Position numbers and translations under genes: made by a program. A model generated the notes under the pieces. It ran no database searches. It had not been told where the DNA came from and was given only the letters and a program-made list of their open reading frames with translations. 36,138 nt of DNA from contig JAKUTK010000042.1 in the NCBI GenBank assembly GCA_022448005.1, positions 1 through 36,138 of the forward strand, read 5' to 3'. Source of the DNA: Pseudomonas sp. (GTDB lineage: Bacteria; Pseudomonadota; Gammaproteobacteria; Pseudomonadales; Pseudomonadaceae). Positions 21,107-32,209 of the stretch are shown here, piece after piece. Numbering within the stretch: the stretch's first letter is position 1; each line of letters opens with the position of its first letter.

Positions 21107-21167
21107 GCGCTGCAGCGCAGCCGTCAGGGAACCAACATCGCGGGCAGTTCGAGCGTTCGGGCTGCCC
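21107..21167 (+). other. Hairpin-rich spacer between ccoO1 and ccoP1
   Basis: The 99-base gap where ccoQ lies in the other operon has no start codon for a Q-like frame. Instead it contains a perfect palindrome GCGCTGCAGCGC (21107-21118) and an inverted repeat GGGCAG (21142-21147) / CTGCCC (21162-21167). The latter ends two bases before the AGGAG of ccoP1. The structures could tune stability or translation of the ccoP1 part of the transcript. Confidence 0.5.
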
Positions 21168-21178
21168 AGGAGTAACAG

Positions 21179-22114
21179 ATGAACGCTTTCTGGAGTGGAT
21201 ACATCGCCCTGCTGACGCTGGGCACCATTGTCGCTCTGTTCTGGCTGATCTTCGCCACCCGCAAGGGCGAATCTGCAGGCACGACCGACAAGACCATGGG
21301 ACATTCCTTCGACGGTATCGAGGAATACGACAATCCGCTGCCTCGGTGGTGGTTCTTGCTCTTCATCGGCACTCTGGTGTTCGGCATTTTCTACCTGGTG
21401 CTCTACCCGGGCCTGGGTAACTGGAAAGGCGTGATGCCAGGCTATGAAGACGGCTGGACGCAGGACAAGCAATGGCAGCGTGAAGTTGATCAGGCCGACG
21501 CGAAATTTGGTCCGATCTTCGCCAAATATTCCGCCATGACAGTGGCGCAGGTCGCTCAGGACGAGCGGGCGCTGAAGATCGGCGGTCGCCTGTTCGCCAA
21601 CTACTGCTCGGTTTGCCACGGCTCGGACGCCAAGGGCGCGGTCGGTTTCCCGAACCTGGCGGATAGTGAATGGCGCTGGGGTGGCGATGCCGAAACCATC
21701 AAGACGACTATCCTCCACGGTCGCGTGGCAGCGATGCCTGCTTGGGGTCAGGTCATCGGTGAAGAAGGCGTGAAGAATGTCGCAGCCTATGTACGCAATG
21801 ATCTGGGTGGTCTGCCCTTGCCGGAAGGCAGCGATGCAGACACTGCTGCGGGTGGCCAGGTCTACGCTCAGACCTGCTCGGTCTGCCACGGTGCTAACGG
21901 GGAAGGCATGGCAGCCCTCGGCGCACCGAAACTCACCAACCCAGCCGGCTGGATCTACGGCTCCAGCCTGCCGCAGCTGCAGCAGACCATTCGTCACGGC
22001 CGCAACGGGCAGATGCCTGCGCAGGAACAGTACCTGGGCAACGACAAAGTGCACCTCCTGGCCGCTTACGTTTATAGCCTTTCGCAGCAACCAGAACGCG
22101 TAGCCAAGCAGTAA
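21179..22114 (+). CDS. ccoP1: cbb3 oxidase subunit III, diheme cytochrome c (copy 1)
   Basis: CcoP is the diheme cytochrome c that accepts electrons from the bc1 complex or soluble cytochromes and feeds CcoO. The 311-residue product has two N-terminal membrane helices separated by the conserved [17 protein letters not shown] segment. Two class I cytochrome domains follow, with C143-SV-C146-H147 and C233-SV-C236-H237 and axial methionines in AAMPAWG and GQMPAQE. AGGAG is seven bases before the ATG. It closes operon 1, and its C terminus is slightly longer than that of CcoP2. Confidence 0.96.
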   Translation: MNAFWSGYIALLTLGTIVALFWLIFATRKGESAGTTDKTMGHSFDGIEEYDNPLPRWWFLLFIGTLVFGIFYLVLYPGLGNWKGVMPGYEDGWTQDKQWQREVDQADAKFGPIFAKYSAMTVAQVAQDERALKIGGRLFANYCSVCHGSDAKGAVGFPNLADSEWRWGGDAETIKTTILHGRVAAMPAWGQVIGEEGVKNVAAYVRNDLGGLPLPEGSDADTAAGGQVYAQTCSVCHGANGEGMAALGAPKLTNPAGWIYGSSLPQLQQTIRHGRNGQMPAQEQYLGNDKVHLLAAYVYSLSQQPERVAKQ

Positions 22115-22122
22115 CCCTCTAC

Positions 22123-22161
22123 AGGGCGATACGCCGTATCGCCCTGCTCCTGATCAATTTT
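22123..22161 (+). terminator. Stem-loop after ccoP1, probable weak terminator
   Basis: AGGGCGATAC (22123-22132) pairs perfectly with GTATCGCCCT (22136-22145) around a three-base loop. A short T run (22158-22161) follows only after twelve bases, so termination may be partial. It starts nine bases past the ccoP1 stop. Confidence 0.55.
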
Positions 22162-22166
22162 CTGCC

Positions 22167-22189
22167 GTCTGCGACGCTCTGTCGCAGAC
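22167..22189 (+). repeat. Second perfect stem-loop in the inter-operon spacer
   Basis: GTCTGCGAC (22167-22175) pairs with GTCGCAGAC (22181-22189) around a five-base loop. No T run follows. It may act with the preceding hairpin as a transcript-end stabiliser, or be a protein-binding palindrome. Confidence 0.5.
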
Positions 22190-22302
22190 CGCCCACCCTT
22201 CCTCCGCTTGCTCCCCCCTCCCGCTGATCTAATATTCCTCTCTACTCGCCGAAGTCGCGCAGAACTATAAGGCGAAGCCCTCGATTCATCACATCGGCAT
22301 GA

Positions 22303-23886
<1,584 letters not shown>

Positions 23887-23898
23887 GGGAACCGATAA

Positions 23899-24510
<612 letters not shown>

Positions 24511-24516
24511 CGCACC

Positions 24517-24699
24517 ATGGATATCGGGACTCTTCGCGGCTTGGGCACCATTCTTGTTTTCGTCGCAATGATAGCCATCATCCTCTGGGCTTATAGCAGC
24601 AAGCGCAAGAAAAGCTTCGACGAAGCGGCCAACCTGCCCTTCGCGGATGAGCCCGACGCCAAGAAGCGTGATGAAGAAGCTTCCAGGAGTAAGAAATAA
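24517..24699 (+). CDS. ccoQ2: cbb3 oxidase small subunit CcoQ
   Basis: A 60-residue single-helix protein (helix about residues 8-25) with a charged, Lys/Glu/Asp-rich cytoplasmic tail, typical of CcoQ. CcoQ stabilises the assembled cbb3 complex, notably the association of CcoP. The stop codon abuts the ccoP2 ATG with no spacer, implying coupled translation; the ccoP2 ribosome site CAGGAG lies inside the end of ccoQ2. No counterpart exists in operon 1. Confidence 0.93.
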   Translation: MDIGTLRGLGTILVFVAMIAIILWAYSSKRKKSFDEAANLPFADEPDAKKRDEEASRSKK

Positions 24700-25617
24700 A
24701 TGACCTCGTTTTGGAGTTGGTACATCACCCTGCTGAGCCTGGGGACCATTGCCGCACTGGTCTGGCTATTGCTCGCCACTCGCAAGGGACAACGCCACGA
24801 CAGCACCGAAGAAACCGTCGGCCATTCCTATGATGGAATCGAGGAGTACGACAATCCGCTCCCGCGCTGGTGGTTCCTGCTGTTCGTTGCCACCGTGATC
24901 TTCGCACTGGGTTACCTGGCCCTGTATCCGGGGCTGGGTAACTGGAAGGGCATGCTGCCCGGCTATGAAGGTGGCTGGACCCAGGTGAAGGAATGGCAGC
25001 GCGAGATGGACAAGGCGAACGAGCAGTACGGCCCGCTTTATGCCAAGTTCGCGGCGATGCCCGTTGAGCAGGTCGCTCAGGATCCGCAAGCCCTGAAAAT
25101 GGGTGGCCGCCTGTTCGCTTCCAACTGCTCCGTCTGCCATGGTTCGGATGCCAAGGGTGCCTACGGCTTCCCCAACCTGACCGACAACGACTGGCTATGG
25201 GGCGGTGCGCCTGAAACCATCAAAACCACCATCATGGGCGGTCGACAGGCAGCGATGCCGGCATGGCGCGACGTGATTGGCGAAGATGGTATTCGCAATG
25301 TCGCCGGTTACGTGCGCAGCCTGTCCGGCCGCGATACCCCTGAGGGTATTAACGTCGACATTGAGCAGGGTCAAAAAATCTTCGCAGCCAATTGTGTAGC
25401 TTGTCATGGTCCTGCAGGCAAAGGCACTCAGGCCATGGGCGCGCCTGATCTGACCGACAACGTCTGGCTTTACGGCTCGAGTTTCGGACAGATCCAGCAG
25501 ACCCTGCGCTACGGTCGGAACGGCCGTATGCCTGCCCAGGAAGACATTCTTGGCAACGACAAGGTGCACCTGCTGGCAGCGTATGTGTATAGCCTCTCGC
25601 AAGCGTCGGAGGATTGA
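24700..25617 (+). CDS. ccoP2: cbb3 oxidase subunit III, diheme cytochrome c (copy 2)
   Basis: Diheme CcoP of 305 residues: two N-terminal helices flanking the [17 protein letters not shown] segment. The first heme site is C143-SV-C146-H and the second is C232-VA-C235-H236, with methionines in AAMPAWR and GRMPAQE. It diverges more from copy 1 than CcoN or CcoO do, especially in the second cytochrome domain, so the two enzymes may differ mainly in how they accept electrons. It ends the second operon; the ccoG assembly cluster starts 135 bases later. Confidence 0.96.
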   Translation: MTSFWSWYITLLSLGTIAALVWLLLATRKGQRHDSTEETVGHSYDGIEEYDNPLPRWWFLLFVATVIFALGYLALYPGLGNWKGMLPGYEGGWTQVKEWQREMDKANEQYGPLYAKFAAMPVEQVAQDPQALKMGGRLFASNCSVCHGSDAKGAYGFPNLTDNDWLWGGAPETIKTTIMGGRQAAMPAWRDVIGEDGIRNVAGYVRSLSGRDTPEGINVDIEQGQKIFAANCVACHGPAGKGTQAMGAPDLTDNVWLYGSSFGQIQQTLRYGRNGRMPAQEDILGNDKVHLLAAYVYSLSQASED

Positions 25618-25697
25618 TCCATTGGTCCTGGCGCGACCCAAGGTCGCACCTTAGTTCGACTGACGAGGCGTACCATTCGCAGCAGGTAAGCAAAAGA

Positions 25698-25723
25698 TCC
25701 CGGCCGACATGTATCGGCCGGGA
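25698..25723. repeat. Perfect GC-rich stem-loop between ccoP2 and ccoG
   Basis: TCCCGGCCGA (25698-25707) pairs perfectly with TCGGCCGGGA (25714-25723) around a six-base loop. No T run follows on the plus strand, so simple termination is not supported in that direction. A second short stem (GCGACC/GGTCGC, 25633-25647) lies upstream. They may separate oxidase and assembly-gene expression by partial termination or mRNA processing. Confidence 0.5.
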
Positions 25724-25752
25724 CACTCACCCTCCGCCGTGGTACGCACTTG

Positions 25753-27165
25753 ATGACTGAGCAGATTCCCGTCCGCAACGTAACACCCCCCTCCAAGTCC
25801 GAAGCAGCGGGCGACCTCTACGCCGCGCGCGAAAAGATCTATACACGAGCCTTCAGCGGACTGTTTCGCAATTTGCGACTCGTTGGCGGGGCACTGCTGT
25901 TCGTACTTTACTTCGGCACCGTGTGGCTGACCTGGAACGGTCGACAGGCGGTCTGGTGGGATTTGCCAGAGCGCAAGTTCTACATATTTGGCGCTACCTT
26001 CTGGCCGCAAGACTTCATCCTGCTTTCTGCGCTGTTGATCATTTGCGCATTCGGCCTGTTCTTCATCACCGTTTTCGCCGGTCGCGTCTGGTGTGGCTAT
26101 ACCTGCCCCCAGAGCGTGTTTACCTGGGTCTTCATGTGGGCCGAGAAGGTCACAGAGGGTGACCGGAACCAGCGCATGAAGCTCGACAAGGCGCCCATGA
26201 GTGCCAACAAGTTCTTGCGCAAAGCCGCCAAGCACTCGATCTGGCTGGCAGTGTCTCTAGCGATCGGTATCACCTTTGTCGGCTATTTCACACCGATCAG
26301 GGACCTGGTACCTGATCTCGTGACCCTTCAGGTAGGCGGCTGGGCGTTGTTCTGGGTGGGATTCTTCACCCTTGCGACTTACGGCAACGCGGGTTACTTG
26401 CGCGAGCAGGTGTGCATCTACATGTGCCCGTACGCCCGTTTCCAGAGCGTGATGTTCGACAAGGACACCCTAATCGTCTCCTACGATCCACGCCGTGGCG
26501 AACGTCGAGGTCCGCGGAAAAAGGATTCCGACTATAAAGCGATGGGGCTGGGTGATTGCATCGACTGCACCATGTGCGTGCAGGTATGCCCCACCGGCAT
26601 CGACATCCGCGACGGACTGCAGATTGAATGTATCGGGTGCGCCGCGTGCATTGACGCTTGCGACACCATCATGGACAAGATGAACTACCCGCGCGGACTG
26701 ATCAGCTACACCACCGAGCACAACCTGTCCGGACAAAAAACCCATTTGGTGCGGCCGCGCCTGATCGGCTATGCCGTTGCGCTGACGGCGATGATGGGCG
26801 TGTTCGCCTATGCCGTCTCGGACCGTGCGCTCGTCAAGCTCGACGTGCTCAAGGACCGCGTGCTTTACCGGGAAAACGAGCAAGGACGGATCGAAAACGT
26901 CTATACGCTCAAGGTGATGAACAAGGCCCAAAGTGAGCAGACCTTCATCATCGAGGCCGTTGGCCTTGAAGGCTTGCAATACGAGGGGCGAAACGAGGTT
27001 CGTGCTGAAGCAGGCGAACTGGTCACCATTCCAGTGGAACTGTCAGTTGCACCAGAGCAGCTTCCGTCGAGCACCAACGAAGTCGTCTTCCACATCAGAT
27101 CGGCAGATGATTCCTCAATTGAAGATGAAGCAGAAAGCCGCTTCATCGGCCCCAGCATCCGCTAA
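25753..27165 (+). CDS. ccoG: cbb3 oxidase assembly protein CcoG
   Basis: CcoG is a membrane-bound iron-sulfur cupric reductase that helps supply Cu(I) for the CuB site during cbb3 assembly. The 470-residue product starts at the ATG at 25753 and has several membrane helices with CGYTCPQSVF between helices. A ferredoxin-like region (from C269: CIDCTMCVQVCP, then CIGCAACIDAC) holds two 4Fe-4S clusters. A C-terminal periplasmic immunoglobulin-like domain begins about residue 370. The ribosome binding site is weak. It leads the ccoGHIS cluster directly downstream of the cbb3 operons. Confidence 0.95.
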   Translation: MTEQIPVRNVTPPSKSEAAGDLYAAREKIYTRAFSGLFRNLRLVGGALLFVLYFGTVWLTWNGRQAVWWDLPERKFYIFGATFWPQDFILLSALLIICAFGLFFITVFAGRVWCGYTCPQSVFTWVFMWAEKVTEGDRNQRMKLDKAPMSANKFLRKAAKHSIWLAVSLAIGITFVGYFTPIRDLVPDLVTLQVGGWALFWVGFFTLATYGNAGYLREQVCIYMCPYARFQSVMFDKDTLIVSYDPRRGERRGPRKKDSDYKAMGLGDCIDCTMCVQVCPTGIDIRDGLQIECIGCAACIDACDTIMDKMNYPRGLISYTTEHNLSGQKTHLVRPRLIGYAVALTAMMGVFAYAVSDRALVKLDVLKDRVLYRENEQGRIENVYTLKVMNKAQSEQTFIIEAVGLEGLQYEGRNEVRAEAGELVTIPVELSVAPEQLPSSTNEVVFHIRSADDSSIEDEAESRFIGPSIR

Positions 27166-27176
27166 ACAGGTAGTAC

Positions 27177-27680
27177 ATGAGCAATTCCGAGCAAGAAAGT
27201 ACCCGTTGGTACAAGCAGTTCTGGGCCTGGTTCGTGATCGGCATCCTGCTGATGTCAGTCATCCTTGGCACCTCAATGCTGACAATCGCGATTCGCAATG
27301 CCGACACCCTGGTCTCAGACAACTATTACGACGCTGGCAAGGGTATAAACCAGTCACTGGAGCGCGAAAAGCTCGCCGAGCGCCTGCAAATGCAGGCGCA
27401 ACTCAACCTCAACGATGAGCGCGGGCTCGCCGAGGTCCAGCTGAACGGTGCAAGCCGTCCGCAACAAGTGATACTCAACCTGATCTCCCCTACGCAGCCA
27501 GAACGCGATCGTCGCATCGTTCTACAGCCGCAGGGCAATGGCTTCTATCAGGGGCAGATGCAGGAGCCGGTCACCGGCAGGCGCTTCGTTGAGCTGCTTG
27601 GCCGTGAGGGCGACCAGGATTGGCGGCTGTTCGAGGAGAAGGAAATCGCTAGCGGTCAGACGATCAAACTGAGCTACTGA
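27177..27680 (+). CDS. ccoH: cbb3 oxidase assembly protein CcoH (FixH)
   Basis: CcoH is a single-span membrane protein that associates with the assembling cbb3 complex. The 167-residue product has one N-terminal helix (about residues 15-37) followed by the diagnostic [18 protein letters not shown] segment, then a periplasmic beta-rich domain. It starts 11 bases after ccoG and ends seven bases before ccoI, so all three are one transcript. No cofactor motif is visible. Confidence 0.93.
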   Translation: MSNSEQESTRWYKQFWAWFVIGILLMSVILGTSMLTIAIRNADTLVSDNYYDAGKGINQSLEREKLAERLQMQAQLNLNDERGLAEVQLNGASRPQQVILNLISPTQPERDRRIVLQPQGNGFYQGQMQEPVTGRRFVELLGREGDQDWRLFEEKEIASGQTIKLSY

Positions 27681-27687
27681 CCGAACG

Positions 27688-30117
27688 ATGGCAAGCCCTG
27701 TCCCCTGCTACCACTGCGGGCTGCCAGTTCCTGCTGGCAGTACCTACCACGCCCGCGTGCTCAACGAGCAGCGGGCGCTGTGCTGTCCTGGCTGCCAGGC
27801 CGTTGCGGAAGCAATCGTCCAGGGCGGTTTGGAAAGCTACTATTCGCATCGCAGCGATGCGTCCATCAATCCCAACGCACTGCCGCAAGCGCTGACCGAA
27901 GAGCTGGAGCTTTACGATCGTAAGGACGTACAAGAGCCTTTCGTACGCCACGAAGGTGAGCTGGCCGATGCCTCCCTGATGATTGAAGGCATCAGCTGTG
28001 CAGCTTGCGGCTGGCTGATCGAAAAACACCTGCGTCGGCTCGAAGCAGTTTCCGAGGCCAGCCTGAACTTGTCGAACCACCGCCTGCGGGTGCGCTGGAA
28101 TGATGCCTCGTTGCCGCTCAGCGAGCTACTCGCCGAGCTTCGTCGTGTCGGTTACGCCGCCCACCCCTACCAAGCGGACCAGGCTGCAGAACGACTTGCA
28201 CATGAGAACCGCCGCAGCATGCGCCAGCTGGGCGTGGCCGGCTTGCTCTGGATGCAGGTGATGATGGCGACCATGGCGACCTGGCCCGAATTCAACATCG
28301 ACCTCTCGGCAGGCATGGCTAGCATCCTTCGCTGGACCGCTCTGCTGCTCACCACTCCAATTGTCTTCTATTGCTGCACTGACTTCTTCAAAGGTGCGCT
28401 GCGTGACCTGCGCACCCGTCATCTCACCATGGACGTTTCTGTTTCGCTGGCGATCGGCGGCGCCTACGTTGCCGGTATCTGGTCGACGGTCACCGGTCAG
28501 GGTGAACTGTATTTCGACGCCGTGGGCATGTTCGCCTTGTTTCTTCTAGCTGGACGCTTTCTCGAGCGCCGTGCGCGCGAGCGCACCGCCGCGGCGACTG
28601 CACAGTTGGTCAATCTGCTGCCAGCTTCGTGCCTGAAATTGACCGACGACGGGCAAACTGCTCGCATTCTGCTTCGAGAATTGCAGCTTGGCGATCAAGT
28701 GCTGGTTCAACCCGGCGCGCTGATTCCGGCCGACGGCCGTATCCTCAGCGGCCAATCGAGTGTGGACGAATCGGTACTCACCGGCGAATACCTGCCACAG
28801 GTTCGGATTGTTGGCGATACCGTCACTGCTGGGACCCTCAACGTCGAGGGCGCATTGACCATCGAGGTTCAAGCGCTGGGCGACAACACGCGCCTTTCTG
28901 CCATTGTCGGCCTGCTGGAGCGCGCCCAGTCCGACAAGCCACGCCTGGCCGAGCTGGCCGACCGCGTTTCGCAGTGGTTCCTGATAATTGTGCTATTGAC
29001 AGCCGCGGTGGTTGGCTTTGCGTGGTGGCAAATCGACCCGCAACGCACTTTCTGGATCGTTCTTGCCTTGCTCGTGGCCACCTGCCCCTGTGCCTTGTCA
29101 TTGGCTACGCCCACCGCATTGACCACGGCCACCGGCACGCTGCACAAACTGGGTTTACTGCTCACCCGGGGGCATGTACTGGAGGGGCTCAATCACATCG
29201 ACACGGTGATTTTCGACAAGACCGGAACCCTCACCGAAGGGCGACTGACCTTGAATGAAGTTCGACCACTGGCTGAGCTGGAAGCCGGTGCCTGCCTGGA
29301 GTTGGCCGCCGCCCTGGAAAACCGCTCCGAGCACCCGATTGCCCGGGCGTTCGGTCGGGCGCCCCTGGCGGCCGATGCCGTGACCAGCTTTCCCGGTTTA
29401 GGCCTCCAAGGTTCGGTTGGCCAACGTACGCTGCGTATCGGACAACCCGATTTCGTAGCGGTCGGCTATGCCGGTGCAGCGCCCGAGATTCCTGGAAATG
29501 AGGGCCAGTGGTTGCTGTTGGGCGACACCCAGGGGCCTCTGGCCTGGCTGGTGCTGAACGACCGCTTGCGCAATGACGCGCCGGCACTGTTGCAGGCGTG
29601 TAAATCACGAGGCTGGGACACCGTCCTGTTGTCCGGCGACAGCTCGCCAATGGTAGGAGAAATCGCTCAGCAGCTCGGCATCAGTGATGCCCACGGCGGC
29701 ATGACCCCAACCGACAAACTCACTCACCTGCAGAGACTGCAAGCCGACGGTCGTCGTGTGCTGATGATCGGCGACGGTGTCAATGATGCGCCGGTCCTCG
29801 CAGCGGCGGACATCAGCGTAGCCATGGGGTCAGCGACCGATCTTGCCAAGACCAGCGCTGACGCCGTCCTGCTCAGCAATCGTCTCGACAGTCTGGTGCA
29901 GGCATTCAGCGTGGCGCGCCGCAGCCGCCACATCATCATCGAAAACCTGACCTGGGCGAGCCTGTACAACGGTTTGATCTTGCCGTTTGCGGCTATCGGC
30001 TGGGTAACACCGCTATGGGCGGCGCTGGGCATGTCTGCCAGTTCGCTGCTGGTGGTACTGAACGCATTGCGCCTGAGCCGAGTGCCAACTCAGCAGGGAC
30101 CCGACAGTCTGCCCTGA
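27688..30117 (+). CDS. ccoI: Copper-exporting P1B-type ATPase CcoI (FixI/CopA2)
   Basis: CcoI moves copper across the inner membrane for insertion into cbb3 oxidase. The 809-residue product begins with a cysteine-rich domain (CYHCG, then CCPGC). A heavy-metal-associated domain follows with C104-AA-C107. The membrane-metal site is C466-P-C468 in [11 protein letters not shown], the phosphorylation motif is D510-KTGTLT, and the hinge is G695-DGVNDAP. Eight membrane helices are expected. The N-terminal cysteine-rich domain and short linker are typical of the slow-export FixI/CopA2 class rather than the detoxifying CopA1 class. Confidence 0.95.
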   Translation: MASPVPCYHCGLPVPAGSTYHARVLNEQRALCCPGCQAVAEAIVQGGLESYYSHRSDASINPNALPQALTEELELYDRKDVQEPFVRHEGELADASLMIEGISCAACGWLIEKHLRRLEAVSEASLNLSNHRLRVRWNDASLPLSELLAELRRVGYAAHPYQADQAAERLAHENRRSMRQLGVAGLLWMQVMMATMATWPEFNIDLSAGMASILRWTALLLTTPIVFYCCTDFFKGALRDLRTRHLTMDVSVSLAIGGAYVAGIWSTVTGQGELYFDAVGMFALFLLAGRFLERRARERTAAATAQLVNLLPASCLKLTDDGQTARILLRELQLGDQVLVQPGALIPADGRILSGQSSVDESVLTGEYLPQVRIVGDTVTAGTLNVEGALTIEVQALGDNTRLSAIVGLLERAQSDKPRLAELADRVSQWFLIIVLLTAAVVGFAWWQIDPQRTFWIVLALLVATCPCALSLATPTALTTATGTLHKLGLLLTRGHVLEGLNHIDTVIFDKTGTLTEGRLTLNEVRPLAELEAGACLELAAALENRSEHPIARAFGRAPLAADAVTSFPGLGLQGSVGQRTLRIGQPDFVAVGYAGAAPEIPGNEGQWLLLGDTQGPLAWLVLNDRLRNDAPALLQACKSRGWDTVLLSGDSSPMVGEIAQQLGISDAHGGMTPTDKLTHLQRLQADGRRVLMIGDGVNDAPVLAAADISVAMGSATDLAKTSADAVLLSNRLDSLVQAFSVARRSRHIIIENLTWASLYNGLILPFAAIGWVTPLWAALGMSASSLLVVLNALRLSRVPTQQGPDSLP

Positions 30118-30181
30118 CCGGCGTAGGATAGCTAGCGGGCCTACTCGAACATCGCGATATCCACCACTTCTGGAGGCTCTT

Positions 30182-30391
30182 TTGGCCGCACTTTACATCT
30201 TGATTCCAGTAGCCGTGGTTCTGGTCGCGTTGGCCATCTGGATATTCTTCTGGGCCGTGGACAGCGGCCAGTATGATGATCTGGACGGTCCGGCCCACAG
30301 CATCCTTTTCGATGAAGAGGACCCCAAGCACAGGGCAGGCATCGAGCAGGCAGACAAAGGTCACGATGAGGGGAAGCCTGATCGTGAGTGA
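30182..30391 (+). CDS. ccoS: cbb3 oxidase maturation protein CcoS
   Basis: A 69-residue single-helix protein with the CcoS hallmark FFWAVDSGQYDDLDGPAHSILFD. CcoS is required for insertion of redox cofactors (heme b and copper) into cbb3 oxidase. The start is a TTG: GGAGG sits six bases before it, and the sequence from there (MAALYILIP) aligns with CcoS from the first residue, while no ATG lies before the helix. Its tail overlaps the start of the next gene by eight bases. Confidence 0.93.
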   Translation: MAALYILIPVAVVLVALAIWIFFWAVDSGQYDDLDGPAHSILFDEEDPKHRAGIEQADKGHDEGKPDRE

Positions 30392-31118
30392 ATTGTTGCC
30401 TCTGCTGGTGTCGGCGCTGGTGCTCGGCCTGCTTGGCGGTGGCCACTGTCTGGGCATGTGTGGCGGCTTGATGGGTGCGCTGACCATGGCCATTCCTGCT
30501 GAGCAGCGTGGCAAGCGCCTGCGCTTGCTCGTGGCTTATAACCTGGGCCGGGTACTCAGTTATACCAGTGCCGGCCTGCTCATCGGGCTGGCCGGCTGGG
30601 CCGTTGCCAACAGCCCTGCCGCGATGGCGCTACGAATTTTAGCCGCGCTACTGTTGATCAGCATGGGCCTGTACCTGGCGGGCTGGTGGACAGGCCTAAC
30701 GCGTGTCGAAGCGATCGGAAGGGGACTGTGGCGGCATATTCAACCGTTCGCGAGCAGGCTGATGCCCGTCAAGAGTGTGCCGCGAGCGCTCCTGCTTGGC
30801 GCGCTCTGGGGTTGGTTGCCGTGCGGTCTCGTTTACAGCACCTTGCTGTGGGCCGCGAGCCAGGGCGATGCGCTGGATAGCGCCTTGCTGATGTTGGCAT
30901 TTGGTATCGGTACCTGGCCCGTGCTTTTGGCGACCGGCCTGGCCGCAGAACGCATTACCGCACTGCTTCGCAAACGCGGCGTACGAATGTTCGGCGGACT
31001 CACGGTAATTCTTTTCGGACTCTGGACACTTCCAGGCCCTCACCAGCAATGGTTGATGGGCCATGGGCATGTTAGCAGTGCGCCCGCGCAGCAAGCGCCC
31101 ACGCACCTTCATCACTGA
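30384..31118 (+). CDS. TauE/SafE- or UreH-like membrane protein of the cbb3 assembly cluster
   Basis: A 244-residue polytopic protein with about six helices. The first helix has GGGHCLGMCGGLMGAL, and a later one has WGWLPCGLVYSTL. Paired cysteine/proline helices of this kind are typical of the cytochrome c biogenesis-like (DsbD/CcdA-related, UreH_2) membrane family, often annotated sulfite exporter TauE/SafE. I favour a GTG start at 30384 with GAGGGGAAG eight bases upstream; an ATG at 30366 is the alternative. The C terminus is histidine-rich (GHGHV, HLHH), which would suit metal handling. Position after ccoS suggests copper or redox work in oxidase assembly, but no function is proven from this sequence. 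Confidence 0.8.
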   Translation: MSELLPLLVSALVLGLLGGGHCLGMCGGLMGALTMAIPAEQRGKRLRLLVAYNLGRVLSYTSAGLLIGLAGWAVANSPAAMALRILAALLLISMGLYLAGWWTGLTRVEAIGRGLWRHIQPFASRLMPVKSVPRALLLGALWGWLPCGLVYSTLLWAASQGDALDSALLMLAFGIGTWPVLLATGLAAERITALLRKRGVRMFGGLTVILFGLWTLPGPHQQWLMGHGHVSSAPAQQAPTHLHH

Positions 31119-31191
31119 AGCGTCGCTGACCGAAATAGCCCGCCGAGTCGCGGGCATGCGTTCAACGGGGCTACTTTCAACGGTGTTTTTC

Positions 31192-32019
31192 TCAGGGCTC
31201 TTTCGGCAGCTGGCGCTTGTGTGCGGATTTGTCGTAGGTGTCGATGATGATGCGAGCCGCCTCGTCCGGCACTGATCGGCCCTGTAGAAAGGCATCGATA
31301 TGCTGATAGCTCACCCCGTGAGCATCCTCGTCCGGCTTGCCAGGTGAAAGCTCCTCGAGATCGGCGGTGGGGATTTTTTTCACCAGCAGCTCGGGTGCAC
31401 ATAATGCAGCAGCCAGCTCACGAACCTGATGCTTGACCAGACCCGCCAGCGGCGTCAGGTCGCAAGCGCCATCACCAAACTTGGTAAAGAACCCCATAAC
31501 CGCCTCAGCGGCATGATCGGTGCCGATAACCAGTCCCTGCCGGGCATTGGCAATGGTGTACTGCGCCACCATGCGCATCCTCGCCTTGGTATTGCCAACA
31601 ACGAAGTCACGTTTCTCCGGCGCCAAGACATCAAGCGCTTCGGTCGCTCGCGTCAAACCTTGCACGGCGGCGCCGATGTTGACCGTATGGCACTCATCCG
31701 GCTTGATCGAATCGACTGCAAGTTGCGCTTCATCTTCGTCATGCTGGACTTGGTAGGGGAGCCGGACAGCAATGAATCGGTAGTCGTCGCCTTCGCCAGC
31801 TTCGCGCATGCCCTCAACGGCGCGCTGCGCAAGCAACCCGGCAGTGGTCGAGTCGACCCCACCACTGATGCCCAGTACCAGTGTCTTGAGCCCAGAATCG
31901 CGCAGGCATTGCTGAATGAAGGCGACCCGCCGGTCAATCTCGGCCTGTATTGCTGCGGCCCCATCGAAAGGTGCACAAACGTTAAGCGCTGCAGCGATTT
32001 CTTGCTGACGATGATGCAT
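31192..32019 (-). CDS. nadE: Ammonia-dependent NAD+ synthetase
   Basis: NadE converts deamido-NAD+ to NAD+ with ATP and ammonia. The 275-residue product has the PP-loop SGGVDST (S52-S57), the [17 protein letters not shown] segment and the [12 protein letters not shown] tail region of the ammonia-dependent class. There is no glutaminase domain. AAGGAGA precedes the ATG at 32019; the frame stays open upstream, but that part is not family-like. It is convergent with the TauE/UreH-like gene and divergent from hemN, placed between the cbb3 assembly genes and the hemN-anr pair. Confidence 0.95.
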   Translation of the reverse strand: MHHRQQEIAAALNVCAPFDGAAAIQAEIDRRVAFIQQCLRDSGLKTLVLGISGGVDSTTAGLLAQRAVEGMREAGEGDDYRFIAVRLPYQVQHDEDEAQLAVDSIKPDECHTVNIGAAVQGLTRATEALDVLAPEKRDFVVGNTKARMRMVAQYTIANARQGLVIGTDHAAEAVMGFFTKFGDGACDLTPLAGLVKHQVRELAAALCAPELLVKKIPTADLEELSPGKPDEDAHGVSYQHIDAFLQGRSVPDEAARIIIDTYDKSAHKRQLPKEP

Positions 32020-32139
32020 GGGTTTCTCCTTGCAGTAGATAAGGTTGGCAAGACGGTAGCTAATCCGACCATAACTCAGCCAATAAATCTCCTTGTATGT
32101 ACCGTCGGTCTCGAGCTCCGCAGCAGGGTCTGGACTCGC

Positions 32140-32153
32140 TTGATACAGGTCAA
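32140..32153 (+). promoter_or_regulatory. Anr/FNR box of a class II promoter before hemN
   Basis: TTGATACAGGTCAA differs from TTGAT-N4-ATCAA at a single position. Its centre (32146.5) lies 41.5 bases upstream of 32188. A good -10 hexamer TAGAAT lies at 32176-32181, exactly at -12 to -7 relative to that start. This is the standard class II FNR geometry, and the start would give a 22-base leader to hemN. Anr control of hemN is known in pseudomonads. Confidence 0.85.
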
Positions 32154-32175
32154 GTCTACGCAATGGCGCCCGCCC

Positions 32176-32181
32176 TAGAAT
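32176..32181 (+). promoter_or_regulatory. -10 element of the hemN promoter
   Basis: TAGAAT matches five of six bases of the sigma70 -10 consensus and is correctly spaced from the Anr box centred at 32146.5. No good -35 is present, as expected when Anr replaces it. Confidence 0.7.
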
Positions 32182-32209
32182 CCGGTCACCGCAGTCAACC
32201 CGAGACCGT

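Noticed and set aside
31138..31155. GCCCGC/GCGGGC stem between the TauE/UreH-like gene and nadE as a terminator
   Set aside because: Only six base pairs and no T run in either direction.
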